A stretch of 64,000 nucleotides of DNA, from NCBI RefSeq assembly GCF_002288925.2, contig NW_022097996.1:14687168-14751167 (forward strand), read 5' to 3'. The position numbers and the translations under genes are program-made. Below, one piece after another: positions 16,440 through 28,700 of this stretch. The notes beneath the pieces are model-generated. The model saw only the letters and a program-made list of their open reading frames with translations, was not told the DNA's origin and did not search any database. Source of the stretch: Delphinapterus leucas (Eukaryota > Chordata > Mammalia > Artiodactyla > Monodontidae). Position 1 is the first letter of the stretch; every line of letters begins with the position of its first letter.

Positions 16440-17225
16440 ACCCAACTGCACTGTGTAGGGATGTGGAGAGTTTTCCCCACACCATCAAGCAATTCTTGGA
16501 CACCTGCTGGGTGTCCTACAATTCAACTCCGTGCTAATAGTATCTACTGGGAGATAGCATCAGATCCCAGAGGTTAAGGGCTCAGTCCCACAAGAATGAC
16601 CTCCCCTACCCAGCTTCAGATGCCAATCACAAGTCCAGGTGGTTACCTATACTTCTGACGGACTGGCTATAAATCAGAGATTCCCACACCCCCGCTTTGG
16701 GTTCAATTAATTTGCTAGGGCAGCTCACAGGACTCAGGAAACCTGCTCTGGTTTATTACAAAAGGCTATTAAAGAATATGAATCAACAGCCAGATGGAGA
16801 GATACATAGGGTGAGGCCTCAAACAAAGGCGCTTCTATCCTTGTGGAATTTGGGGCCCCATGTGGTGGCATGTGAAAGCATTTTGGTTGCCCAACCTGGA
16901 AGCTCTCTGAATCTTTTTGGGATTTTATGGAGGCTTCATTACCTAGGCAGTATTGATTAGATCATTGGCCATTGCTGATTGAACTCAACCTCTAGCCCTT
17001 CTCCCTTCTCTGGGGGTTGGGGCGGGGTTGGGGGAGACTGAATGTTCTTATCACGTGGTTGGTCACCTCATTAACATAAACTCAGGTATGGCTGAAAGAA
17101 GTTTTTATAAACATCAAGACATCTTTTTTGTTCTCATTGCTTAGGAAATTCCAAGGGTTTTCGGAGCTCTGTGCCAGAAACAGGGACAAAGACCACGTTT
17201 ATATTTCTTATTATAAATCACAACC
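16440..17225 (+). mobile_element. Solo LTR, endogenous retrovirus class III-like
   Basis: LTR-like composition: 'tggacacctgctgggtgtcctacaattcaactc' near the left end, 'gctcacaggactcaggaaac', 'tttattacaaaaggctattaaaga', and a right end with 'gtggttggtcacctcattaacataaactcagg'. This resembles ERVL-group LTRs (MLT2/MER21 type), but the exact family is uncertain. No internal retroviral genes are present. Confidence 0.5.
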
Positions 17226-17350
17226 ACAATCATCCACTGGTAACCCTGGACAAATTATTTACCATTTCTAAGCCTCTGTTAACTCATTTGTGAAGTAACA
17301 GTACCTGTCTCATTGGGAAGATTAAATACATTCAAAGATCTTAGCACAGC
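17225..17350 (+). repeat. MIR fragment
   Basis: Contains 'taaccctggacaaattatttaccatttctaagcctctgttaactcatttgtgaagtaacagtacctgtctca', the MIR core in diverged form. Confidence 0.7.
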
Positions 17351-17934
17351 CAGAGAGTCATGGAGATGCACTGTCCAGGGCGCCCTTCAAGGATTTGCTG
17401 CCCAGCTGCAGGGAGTGCGGTCAACAGCCTCCCAGCCAGCTGTCAGCTCCTTCTAGGCTGCCCCAGCTGCAGAGAGCCACCAAGCTGAGGTCAGGCCCTT
17501 GCCAGGAGTACCTGATGACTGAGGGAGAAGGGTAGGGATGGATAAAGGCCTAGCTGTTTCTGCTTGATACGGGACATTCATGGACAATACTTGCTCTAGA
17601 ATTTTCCACCAGTGTGACCAAGAGTTTAGGGGGCCTGCATTGTAGATTGAGCTCTTCTCCCTAATAGTGCTTCTTCCTCTTTTCCTTCACAGGTGGTGAC
17701 CCTGATACCCCAAACTCTGTCTCCAGGCCTGCTTCTGAAGAGCCCAACCTGTAGTGTCCAGCAGACAGTAAGCACCCAATAAATGTTAGCCACTGTTCAT
17801 TTTTTTTTATTATTGCATTAAAATAGGAACCAGAGTCCAAGATTGGGCATTCTCCTCCCAACCCATCCAACCCCCGCTCTACAAATTCCTAGTGCTATAC
17901 TAATCCTTCATTGTGCTGATACCTTGGAATTACC

Positions 17935-18310
17935 CTTTGCTACAGACTGAACGTTTGTGTCTTCCCCAAATTCATATGTTGAAATCCTAACCCCCAATGT
18001 AATGGTATTAGGAGGTAAGGCCTTTGGGGGGCAGTAATCAGGCCGTTAGGGTAGAGCCCTCATGAACGGGATTAGTGCCCTTATAAAGGAGATGCCAGAC
18101 AGCTCCCTTGCCCTCTTTCCATCATGTGAGGATATGACAAGGGGGCCATTTCCAACCCAGAAGAGGGCTGGCCCTCACCAGAACCAGACCATGCTGGCAG
18201 TCTGATATCCGACTTCCAGCCTCCAGAACTATAAGAAGTAAATTGCTGTTGCTTGTAAGTCACTCAGTCTATGGCATTTTGTTATAGCAGCCTGCACTGA
18301 CTAAGACACC
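17935..18310 (+). mobile_element. MLT1-type MaLR LTR
   Basis: Near-complete MLT1A-like LTR: 'gctacagactgaacgtttgtgtc' start, 'aattcatatgttgaaatcctaaccccca', 'agggtagagccctcatgaacgggattagtgcccttataaa', 'catcatgtgaggatatgac', 'ccagcctccagaactataagaagtaaa', and end 'ttgttatagcagcctgcactgactaagac'. An ancient non-autonomous LTR element. Confidence 0.87.
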
Positions 18311-18407
18311 CTTCCTCTGACTTTAAGTTCCTGAAAGGCGGGGCCCCAAACTAAAGCTTCCTTCTTTCCTCCTCTGATCTGTTAGCTCACATGTAATAGG
18401 CACATCA

Positions 18408-18647
18408 CTTGAGTTTGTGTTTTGTTTTTAAATTTTATTTATTTATTTATTTGGTTGCGCCGGTCTTAGTTGCAGCAGGCGGGCTCCTTAGTTGCGGCTC
18501 ACCGGCTCCTTAGTTGTGGCATGTGAACCCTCAGTTGCGGCATGCCCGCGGGATCTAGTTCCCTGACCAGGGATCGAACCCAGGCCCCCTGCATTGGAAG
18601 CGTGGAGTCTTAACCACTGCACCACCAGGCAAGTCCCTTGAGTTTGT
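18408..18647 (-). mobile_element. CHR-1-like tRNA SINE
   Basis: Minus-strand copy with its A/T-rich tail at left (18428-18450) and head at right (...ccaccaggcaagtccc). Flanked by a perfect 11-bp duplication CTTGAGTTTGT (18408-18418 and 18637-18647). Confidence 0.9.
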
Positions 18648-18659
18648 TAATTTTTAACT

Positions 18660-20820
18660 TTCCTGGGTTGAGAACTACAGCATGGTACTTCTGTGTGGCT
18701 GAATTCTTTTCCAACACGTATAATCTAAATACATTTCTGTTATTATCCTAGGCTAGCCCATTATTAAAGCAGGCCTACATTCATTACACTGTGCAGAGGG
18801 ATGGGAATCCACTAGCTGAGGCCTGATCCGCCCTGCAGTTCACAACATGCTTTGGGGGTATCATGTCACCTAATCACAGCACTGGTTATCTCACAAGGGC
18901 CCTAAGTCTGGCTCCTTCAGGAAGTATAAGGCAGCCCAGAGCTGCAAGTTTTTTCTGCACAGTTGATGTGCCTGCTATAGAATACCAGTCAAGAAAGATT
19001 ACCGTTATGGTGCATATCAGCAAAGGAACAGTGTGAAGACTGTCCTGGTTTCCCTAAAAACCTGGAAACTGGCCAGCCAGTTAGGAGGTGGCTTTCTACA
19101 CACAGAAGTCTGTGTAATCACAGCACTGACAGCCAGAGGAAGCTGAGCTGCCAGCTCAAAGCACTGACACACCCGACTACCACCCACCCACCACCGACCA
19201 CGGGAAGTGGCGTACTTTGGAGTTATATGGTTTTTGAGAGCCTGCCTTAAGAGGAGCCTGGTGTACCGAGAGACTACCAACGCGGAAGACAGCAGTCCTA
19301 AGTTCCCCTGTGAACTCTGTGCCTTGGGCAAGTCACCAAAGCTTCCGTGTCTTCATCTGTGAAACGGAGGCTTTGCCACCAGTTGCTGAGACTCCTTCCA
19401 GCTCTCATGCTCGGGTGTCTATTGTTTCTGTGCAGGAGGAGGAAAGGAACCACACTTTCCCCAAAGAGTAGCTGCAACTTGAGTAAAATGAGACGTTGGC
19501 GGAGAAAACAGTGAAATACTTCAAAAGAAAAGAGAGTTGCCAAACTCCCCCGTCAACCCCAAAGCCAGGTTGCTTTTGGATTCCTGTGCGTGAGCAGCTC
19601 TGTCAGTGGCCTCGCCCTTCTGAACAGCTTTGGTAGCTCTCTCTCTTTCCCGATGGCCTTGATGACAGTGCCAGCAGACTGAACCAGAATATCCTGACCT
19701 CTTCCCGGGGTCTGCTCAACCTTGGACACTCTCTCTGCCCTTCGGGCAGGCAGTGATAATCACAGCAGTTTCACCCTTCCTGGGCCCTCTCACAACAGGG
19801 TGCCCGACCTCGGAGCCCACGCGGCCGCAGGGCTCTGGCTAAGAGCCGCTTTCTCGGAGTCCCAGCAGACTCTGAGGCTGAGCCCGTCCCCTTCCTCCCA
19901 CCCCCACCTGCCCTCCGCACACCACATTCATGTCCCCAGCGGGCAGGGACTGGGGACTCTCCAGCCACCTTTCCAGGCTTGGCTTTGCTGTGGCACTGCC
20001 CTGACTCCCGTCACGAGGCAGCAAGGATTCAAGAGAAGGGAGAAGCAGACTGCTCAGAAGGACCCTAAGACCATCAGAATTTCCAGGTCACCTTGTCTGT
20101 CTGCGTCTCTTTATGAATGAGAAACGAGAGGCCCCGTGTTTCCAAAGCCACTAGTTAGTGGCGGAGTTGAGAATTGGAACCAAGTTTCCTGACCCACATC
20201 AGGACCAGTCCCTACCTGATTAGCTACATTTTCTCTCCCTACTTGATCTCAGTGGAATTAAGGATATATGATATTCTAAAACTTGTAGATTGCTTGACAT
20301 GATTTAAAAAACCCAAGGAAGTATTCAAGGGAAATGAGAGCTTGGCCGTTGTCTCTTCAATGAAGCCCTCCCCGAGCCCTTAACTTGAAATAGTTGCTCC
20401 CCGAATGTCCTCGCTGTGTATCTGGACCCCATAGGGAACTTCACTCCCGATAGGACAGCATCTGAACCTGATTCATCTGGGCCTGATCTCTCTCCACATA
20501 GAAGAAAACTCACCAGCTCCCTTATTAAACCGAGTCAACTCCTTCAAGAGGAGAGAATCCTGAGGCCAGACCCAGGCCCCCCACGGGAATCCAATGCCGA
20601 AAATGCAGCCACCACCAGACGGCGGCTCGTCCTACTCTGATCCAAGCCCAGCCTCAACCTCTTTATTTCCTGTTGCACAGCAAAGAACCAGGAGGAAACA
20701 TTGAAGCAAGGACTCCTTATCAGCTCAGGTCAGCGAGAGAAAGAGTAACAGGAGAGCAGATAAGAGGCTCCTAGTCCAGGCACTTACACTTTTGGGGGCG
20801 GAGAGGGTTCCCTACTACAT
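18660..20820. other. Intergenic region with MIR/L2-like scraps
   Basis: No exon recognised. MIR-like segments occur at about 19320-19400 ('gccttgggcaagtcaccaaagc...tcatctgtgaaacggagg') and about 20105-20200, and an L2-like segment at about 20330-20440 ('aatgaagccctccccgag'). Confidence 0.4.
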
Positions 20821-20833
20821 CCCCCCTCCCCCT

Positions 20834-20853
20834 CCCCCCCCCCCCCCCCCCCC
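20834..20853. repeat. C20 homopolymer
   Basis: Twenty consecutive C preceded by C-rich CCCCCT units, between CHMP7 and the orphan CpG block. Likely length-variable. Confidence 0.9.
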
Positions 20854-21936
20854 GCGCCTATCTCCACTCTGTTCTGTTCAAACCGTCTCTGCCCCTGGCT
20901 CCTCTAGACGTCTTCCTGGTTGGTTCACCTGCTAACGTACCAAGTGCTGCGGCAGATCTTCTAGCCTGTTCTAGCTCTGCTCGCAGGCTCAAAACCTGTC
21001 TCCCGCCATGGACGGCAAACCCCACGCGTGTAACAGGCGCTGAGTAAATACTGGTGCCAGACTAAAATATGGTACGATCACACTGGCTGAGGAAAGTGGG
21101 TCATCTAGAGGGAAGAGGGAAAGGAAAAGAGTAAGGAAAATGATGACACATTCTTAAACAAAAGAGGCCATTTAATAACAGCATAGGCGTGAGAGCCATC
21201 AGGTAGGCTGACCACTTTCCCAGCAGCTTTGGACTCCCGCTAGGAAGCCGGTCAGCCTTCTCCTGGTGGCGTCAGTGAAAGAACCCGTGTGTGTATGCTG
21301 GAGGTGAGGGTGGGGATGCAGGAAGGAACAAGGCACTTTATACAACCTAAGAAAGAGACGAGGACGAGGCGCTCAGGGTTTTTCTTTTAATTATTTACCA
21401 GATAAAAAAAGAAAAAATAGTGATTGTTTCTCTTCACCCCCAACATTTCAGTTTCCCAAGGCCGAGTGGGAGAGAAACTTGTTGAACAGTGATTTGTGCT
21501 CCTGGCCTGGAGCAAATTCCTCTCCTCTGTTCTCCGTCACCCTAAGCAGGAGGGGCAGGGCCGAGGGCCAGGCAGGCGTCTGGGACTGTGCAGCAGAGCG
21601 GCAGTGTGGCTGCTGTCTTTCTTCTCCCTGGGGCCAGCGCACTCAGGCCCTCTCCTGCCTGACCCCTCCGCCATCCTCCCCGACTCGTCAAAGGAAGTAG
21701 AGGACGGGCCTTCAGGAGGTGGGGCCGGGCGCAGCGCAGGACCGGGGAAGCACACAGCAGACGTTGCCGAGGCCACTGTCTTCTGCTTCTATTGCACATC
21801 CTGGCTCAGATCCCCTGCCCCGAGTGGTGGGCTACAACGAATCTGAAATTCAAATGACCTGCTGTTGTCTGCCAGGCTCAAGAAGGGGAGGTGTGCTGTT
21901 GCGTGGCTTCTTCTGATTTATGTATTTAAGTTAATA

Positions 21937-22764
21937 TTTAATTCATTCACCACGGGGGCAAGGCAAAGATGATACCTTTTTAAGAAAGCATATGGGGTTT
22001 GGACACCCGGGGCTCTGTAGTCACCTGGGCTTCTCCTCGTCAAGTTCAAAAGACCAAGAGTAACCATTTCTCCAGTCAGCAGATCTTCTTTTGCATAAGA
22101 TGGAAGAGGCGGCAGTGGCCACCAACCCCACAAGGCCCCTCTCCAACCGTCACGACTCTTGAGCCACTCAGGGGTTACCTCTCTTTCTGAACACCTGGAG
22201 AATCTGAACCCCAGGGGAGAACCTTTCACACTGTGTGTTTCTCCATAACGTGGCAGCTGTTGGATTCTCCTTCTTCTCGCCACCGATGGAAACAGAGAGG
22301 GGCGGCGAAGGGCTGTGTAACGGACCTACTGACAGAATAAACTCCTCTAAACACAGTGAGGGTGGGGGACGAGGACAGATTTTGATTTGGCAAAGCTGCA
22401 CGAATCTTTCACCTTCGCTGGCTGGAACAAAGCTGGTGGGGGAAGACAAACCTAACTGAGCCCGTGGCAGGAGCCGCAGGCTATGAAAGATGACAGGGCA
22501 AACACAGAACTGTATAAACTGTGGCACTATAAAGATGAGAATGCAGGGCCATGAGCCCAGCTGGGAGCACGCCTCGCGGGCACGCTTCCAGAAATTCTAT
22601 CTGTCCCGTAGTAAGTGGTAGCATCCAGATACATCAGAGTGGTTGTCCTTCCTCCTCTTTCCAACACATTCCGAGAGTTTCTCGTTTAAATAACTATGTA
22701 CACACACACAAGCCTGGTCTCTCTTTGACACGAGGGTCCTTCACTTGAGGGTCCTACAATGGCT
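21937..22764 (-). other. CHMP7: CHMP7 3'UTR, end not fixed
   Basis: Sequence following the stop codon. No AATAAA was found close by. ATTAAA hexamers on the minus strand occur at 21942-21937 and again farther on (near 21386 and 21172), so the 3'UTR could be about 0.8 to 1.6 kb. The true cleavage site is not determined. Confidence 0.4.
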
Positions 22765-25700
22765 TTATAGAGTCGGTTCCAATTGTCTTTTTGGAGATTT
22801 ACTGCTTGGGACCAAACCTGCAAGGAGAAGAAATGCCTGAACTCTGTACCAGGTAAGTCTTTGAGATGAAAGCATCCCAGTGTTTAAGGGACCAAGTCTG
22901 AATAATGAGCCCACAACTCCCTCACCTGACTTCGGTACCCTGGCAGATTGGGCAATGGGGGTGGGACACGTTAACCTCGAGCCTCGCTACTGTCAGCCAG
23001 AGGACCACAAGCCCACCAGCAGCCCTGGGAATACAGCTCCGTACCTCCCTCTGATAAGGACAGTTTCTCAAGTTCAGCTTCAAGTTCAGCGTCCGAGATC
23101 CTAGGGTTAGGCACACTGTTGGTATAAAACGTCTCCTGGGGGTTGTCGGGCAGATCCGAAGGTTCTTTGGTGGTGTCCTGAAGGAGGATGTCCAATTCCT
23201 TCTCCAGTTCCTCACTGTCAAAGTCTGGAAAGAAAAGACGACATAAGGACACATAAAGCCCAGGGAGGAAACGCATTGCTGAGTCAAGGATTGAGGACTG
23301 CAAACCCAGCTCGGCTTTACAAAAGATGCCCAGGCCTCCTTGAAGGTTTATTAAAAAAATCGTGTGAGTTGGGAGGCAGAGGACACCTTCAAGCAGATAT
23401 GCCTTTTCCATACACAGAGCCAAGTCATCAAGGAGGTGTATTTTGCTAACACCATGGAATGGACCCTGCTTCTCCTTGCCCTTGAAGAGGCCTAGGGAGT
23501 AAGGGACGCCAGAGCACCAAGGGGTCGTTAGCACAGCCTATCAAGGAGGAAATGCCAATTCCTTCTCCTTACTCCTGTGGAGAAGCCCCAGAGAGAGGGG
23601 AGGGTGGGCCAGCCCTGCCTGCACCAAAAAGAGCAGATCCACGGCCAAACCTATCACAGCACAAGGAGCTGAAGTCATCTTAGAGAGGAAAGAAGACGGA
23701 ATCACCATGTCAACTCACCTAAGCCATTGGTTACCCCACCAGCCAGAGTCTGAGAAACTTCGTCCTGGGTGTCACACAGCTGTAAGAGAAAAGCACAACG
23801 CCTTGAACTCTGAATGGTCTTTGGGTCTCAGTGTTCAGGGTTACAAAGTAATGCTGCCCCATTGGAGAATCAAGGAAAGCGTCCTCAAGTTCACAGGGTA
23901 AACAGTCTGGGAAAGAAGGAAGTACGACGAAGTCACTCCTGTCCTCAGGAACTGCCTTGTGTACGTGTGTCCTCCCACCCCCTCCTGTACCTCTTGGATC
24001 TGATCCACAAGGCTCTCTGCCTTCTCCACCGTGACATCCTTCATGGAGAGTTTCAGTGCTCCTACCCCGGCCTGATACGCATTGAAAACCTAAAGAGAAG
24101 GCAAAGTTATCAGTGCAGATAAAGAGCACTGGGCAAAATACAGACAATATTGTTTCATCTCCAAAAGAAAGCTCTGTGGTTTTTTTCCCCCACCCATGCA
24201 TGATTCACCCCATGTCCACTGAGGCCAAAACTGGCCAATGGGAGAGGCAAAGGCAGTCCCAAGCATATCCTGAAAGAACCCAGGCCTCCTCCAAACAGCA
24301 AAGCCACAGCGGAGGGGATGAGCCGCGGACACCGCAGAGACCAGCCAAGCACTGGGGCAGAGGGGCAGTGGCTACCATCTGATCTGTCTGCGAGGCATAG
24401 ATCCGGTCCAGGATGCCTTGAACAGTGTCCAGCTTGGCATGCAGGGCTTCGATGCGCTTCTCCGTCCGCTGCTTGGCCTTGAGAGACCTCAGGGCCTGGG
24501 GGGGGCGGGGTGTGGAGACATGGTCATGGTCAGGGTCAGACCGGGCAGGCAAAAGGGCTAGAGGAAGAGAGCCCTTCCCAGATGATAAGACCACCCCAGG
24601 TTTGTAAAACAAGCTGTGGTGTCTGGGCCACCCGCAGACTGTTCCCCTCGAGAAGGTCACTCCCTGAACTGGGGCTCCTCTCGCTGTGGGCACAGGTACA
24701 CAGCTGTGGGGGGGAAGACAGAGAACTCACCAGCTGCTTCTTTCCTGCTCGGCATGCCCGGCGGGCTTCTTCTTTATACCTACAAACAAAGGGACAGCTC
24801 AAGATGACGAGGCCCGAGGACGCGGGTGGCAGGGTCCTCAAGTGTCCCCAAGAGCAGCACTTTTAGTGAAGGTACTTTCAAATCTGAAGATCAAATTCAT
24901 TCCACCCAATGGCCAGAAAAACGATGCCCAACAGCCCACTGCCAAACCCCTGCAGCAAGCTGAGATGCGGGCTGGGCGGGTCTGCCCCTGGGAAAGGCAA
25001 AGGACCAAGGAAAAGCTGTTTCAACCCACAGCGGGGGCGGGGCGGGTGGGGGGGCGGTGTGCAAACATGCTGACGAGGCACCCTGAAGACAAATTCCCAT
25101 CCTGGGAGCCAGGAGGTAGGGAATGACTTCCTAACGCCACCAATGACGCTGGCCTTCCCACAACATGGGGTCTCTCCCACTGTAAGAAGGAGTGAACAAG
25201 CACATTCTAATTCCATGCCTACATACCCTACGTTTTGGAGAAGTGGTAATGTGCCTTTAGCAGGGACGCCTTGCATAGTCATTGGAGGGGAAGAGCAGAG
25301 GTCCCTCAGCGAGACCCCTGGAAGGCAGAGACCTGTCTCCTTCACTACTTTATCCCCAAGTCCCCAAGACAAGGCCTAGCTCAATAAACACTGGCTAAAC
25401 GGATACTGGCACGGAAGAGCATAAACACAGCGTTAAAAGCTATACTCTTTGGGGGAGGAATTCATTTTTCTCTCCTTTGTGATAGTCTGTGCCTTCCATG
25501 ATGGCTGCACTGAACAGTCAGTACTTTCACAATTAGTAAAATAAATAAATAAATAAGTAACCTTTTTTTTTTTTTAAGCGCCCACGGACGCCAGCTCTAA
25601 GGGCCAGGGTGGAGGTCAGGGGTGCTCAGCTCAGGGGGAGTTACCTCTCTGCTTCCTGGGATAAGGACTCCACCTTGCGCGACAGCAGCTGTTCGCTCTG

Positions 25701-28700
25701 CATGAGCTGGTAAACCCCGACATCTACGTCGTTGACAGGAGAGACCTTGGCATGTGGGCCCCGGGCAAACTTCACAATCTGAGGGACAGGGACAAATTAC
25801 TGCCGCCCCGACCCCAAATGCTGAGAAATCACCAGGCAGGGATGCCGGCGGGCATGTCAGTACACACTGAACAAGTGCTCGGTGAGGCAGGGAAGGAACA
25901 GCGAGTTTCCATACCTTCTCCCCATTCTGCTCAAGGACGGTGACTCGCTTCTCTTTCTGCAGCTGCAGCAACACCAAGTAGAAGGTCCTCTCGTCCAGAC
26001 AGGAGCCCGCACAGAGGGTGCTCAGCTCCGACAGGGCCACCACGGGGTGCGAGGAGAGAGGGGAGTTCTGATACAGACGATACACCTCCTCAGCCTTCTC
26101 CTGCGGGGAAAGTGAAAGGTGCTTGCGGGCCCTGATCGCTGCCCACAGAACCCAGAGAGCCCTGACCCCGTGCTTCAGATCCACGATCACACAAGGCAAG
26201 AGCAGGGGAGCTCCGACCCTGTCTTCAGCTTTGGAAAAGGAAAAAGGATTTGTGTTTTTTAAACCTCGGAGGAAAGTCTGGGGAACACGGATAAAATGAG
26301 GTACGTAATATATTGGGAGCCAGATGTGTGCTTGCCCTTCCAGCTAGGACTTCATGTCTCTGCAGCTCCCTGGCCTGTGATCCCCCAAGGGGAGAATGAG
26401 GTGGTGTGGTGGGGTGCAATGGCCAGGAATGAGAGCCAAGGCCTGGTGGTTGGCCTAGCCTGTGTGACCCTGGACCAGTCAGTCACTGGTCCTCAGCATC
26501 CCACTCACCAACTGGAGAAGGTGGATGAGATGATACTTAAAATTCCCTGCCAATCCTGGTCTCTCCATTTTTTTTTTTTTTTTTTTTTTTGTGATACGCG
26601 GGCCTCTCACTGCTGTGGCCTCTCCCGTCACGGAGCACAGGCTCCGGACGCGCAGGCCCAGCGGCCATGGCTCACGGGCCCAGCCGCTCCGCGGCACGCG
26701 GGATCCTCCCGGACCAGGGCACGAACCTGCGTCCCCTGCATCGGCAGGCGGACTCCCAACCACTGCACCACCAGGGAAGCCCCTGGTCTCTCCATTTTTA
26801 TGCCAAATGGCAATCCTGCAAACCGGAAAATTATTGAGTCTATAAAGAGTCTTATGTGACAAATGGGTGGGATAGGATTTTTGTGAGAAGTCTAAGAAAA
26901 ACAATGCCACTGTCTTCCTCTTTCATGGAAATTACTCTCTCAGTCTCCTGTAAACAAGAAATATTTACCGAAGTATGCACAGAATGCTATGAAAATACAG
27001 GGAAGGAATACCAAAGGAGTTCAGCAATTGCTCAGAAAAAAAAAAGATTGTTGAGCAGAATCCTGTAGGGTGAATAAGTCATTAGGTGAAGTCGGTGGGA
27101 AGGGCATCGTGGGAAGAGGGACGGTCACGAGTCCCTCAACGGCAGGGAGTCTGAGTCCAGTGTGGTGTTTATGGATGCGGGTGGGAAGGGCTGAGACAGC
27201 AGAAGCCCTTCTACCTCACACAAAGTGTAATGTATCTTCTATGCTGTCCTTTACTCTGCAGATGGTGGGTAGTCCCTGAAGGGAAGGCCATGGCTAGATT
27301 AACAGAGATGTAGCTGACAAAGGGGAAAGGATGGATTGTAGGAGTTAGGCTCAGAGGCAGGGAGACCACTGATACAAGAGAATACGAGGGACTGAACAGG
27401 GCAATGGGAATAGGGACAAAGAGGGAGGGATTCAAGCAAAAGTTAAAAGAAAAAACTGGCAGTCCATGGTAACTGGGTCTGGGGGGAAAGGCAAAAGAGG
27501 AATCTGGGATGACTCCTGGGTTCTGGCTTGAGTGACTGGGTGGATTAACAAGAATTCAGGAGGAAAAGCATACTTTTAAAGGCAAGACAAAACATTCCGT
27601 TTTGGACATGTTGGTTTGGGATGCTTGAGATTGTACAGGAGATAACTGGATATAAAATTCTGAAGCTCTGGGCTTCCCTGGTGGCGCAGTGGTTGAGAGT
27701 CCGCCTGCCGATGCAGGGGACACGGGTTCGTGCCCCGGTCCGGGAAGATCCCACGTGCCGTGAAGCGGCTGTGCCCGTGAGCCATGGCCGCTGAGGCTGC
27801 GCGTCCGGAGCCTGTGCTCTGCAACGGGAGAGGCCACGGCAGTGAGAGGCCCGCGTACCGAAAATAAATAAATAAATAAATAAATAAATCGAAGGAGATG
27901 CCAGGACAGGAGATATATTAATCTGAAAGTCCTCAGCATATAGAAGGTAATTAAAATCGCAAGTATAAGTGAGTTACCCAAGAAAATGCAGATAGCAAAG
28001 TAATAAGCTGAAGGAAGACCAACATTCAAAACGTTCGGGAGATGAAGGAACTCACAAAAGCGATCCAGAAACTGCTTGGGGAGAACCAAGGAGAGCCTGC
28101 ACTGTAGTGACAACAAGGTCAAGGTAACGAAAAAGTTTAAGGAGTGAGTGGTCAACAGTATCCAAGGCAGCAGAGGGGTCTGATAAGACAGAAACTAGAG
28201 CTTTCATTAGATCTGACTGTGCTGTCAGATAAAAACATTTACTACAAAGCTACTGTAATAAGAATGGTGTGCTGTCCACACACACACACATTAATGGTAC
28301 ACAACAGTAACAAAAGATGTTAAGACAACTGGCTACTCATTTAGAAGAAAACAGCTTTTCTCTACCACATATACAAAACTACATACCGAATTATTAAAAC
28401 TTAAATTGAGAAAATGAAAGTATAAAATACTTTGAAGAAAATATTTAAAAACTCTGATAACCTTGAAGTAGAGGATGCCTTCCTAAGCATGAGCAGAAGT
28501 TCAAGAGCCATGAAGGAAAATTTGAGAACTCTGACTGTAGAAATATAAAAACGTTTATATAGTAAAAGACATCATGGGCTTCCCTGGTGGTGCAGTGGTT
28601 GAGAGTCCGCCTGCCGATGCAGGGGACGCGGGTTCGTGCCCTGGTCCGGGAAGATCCCACATGCCGCGGAGCGGCTGGGCCCGTGAGCCATGGCTGCTGA

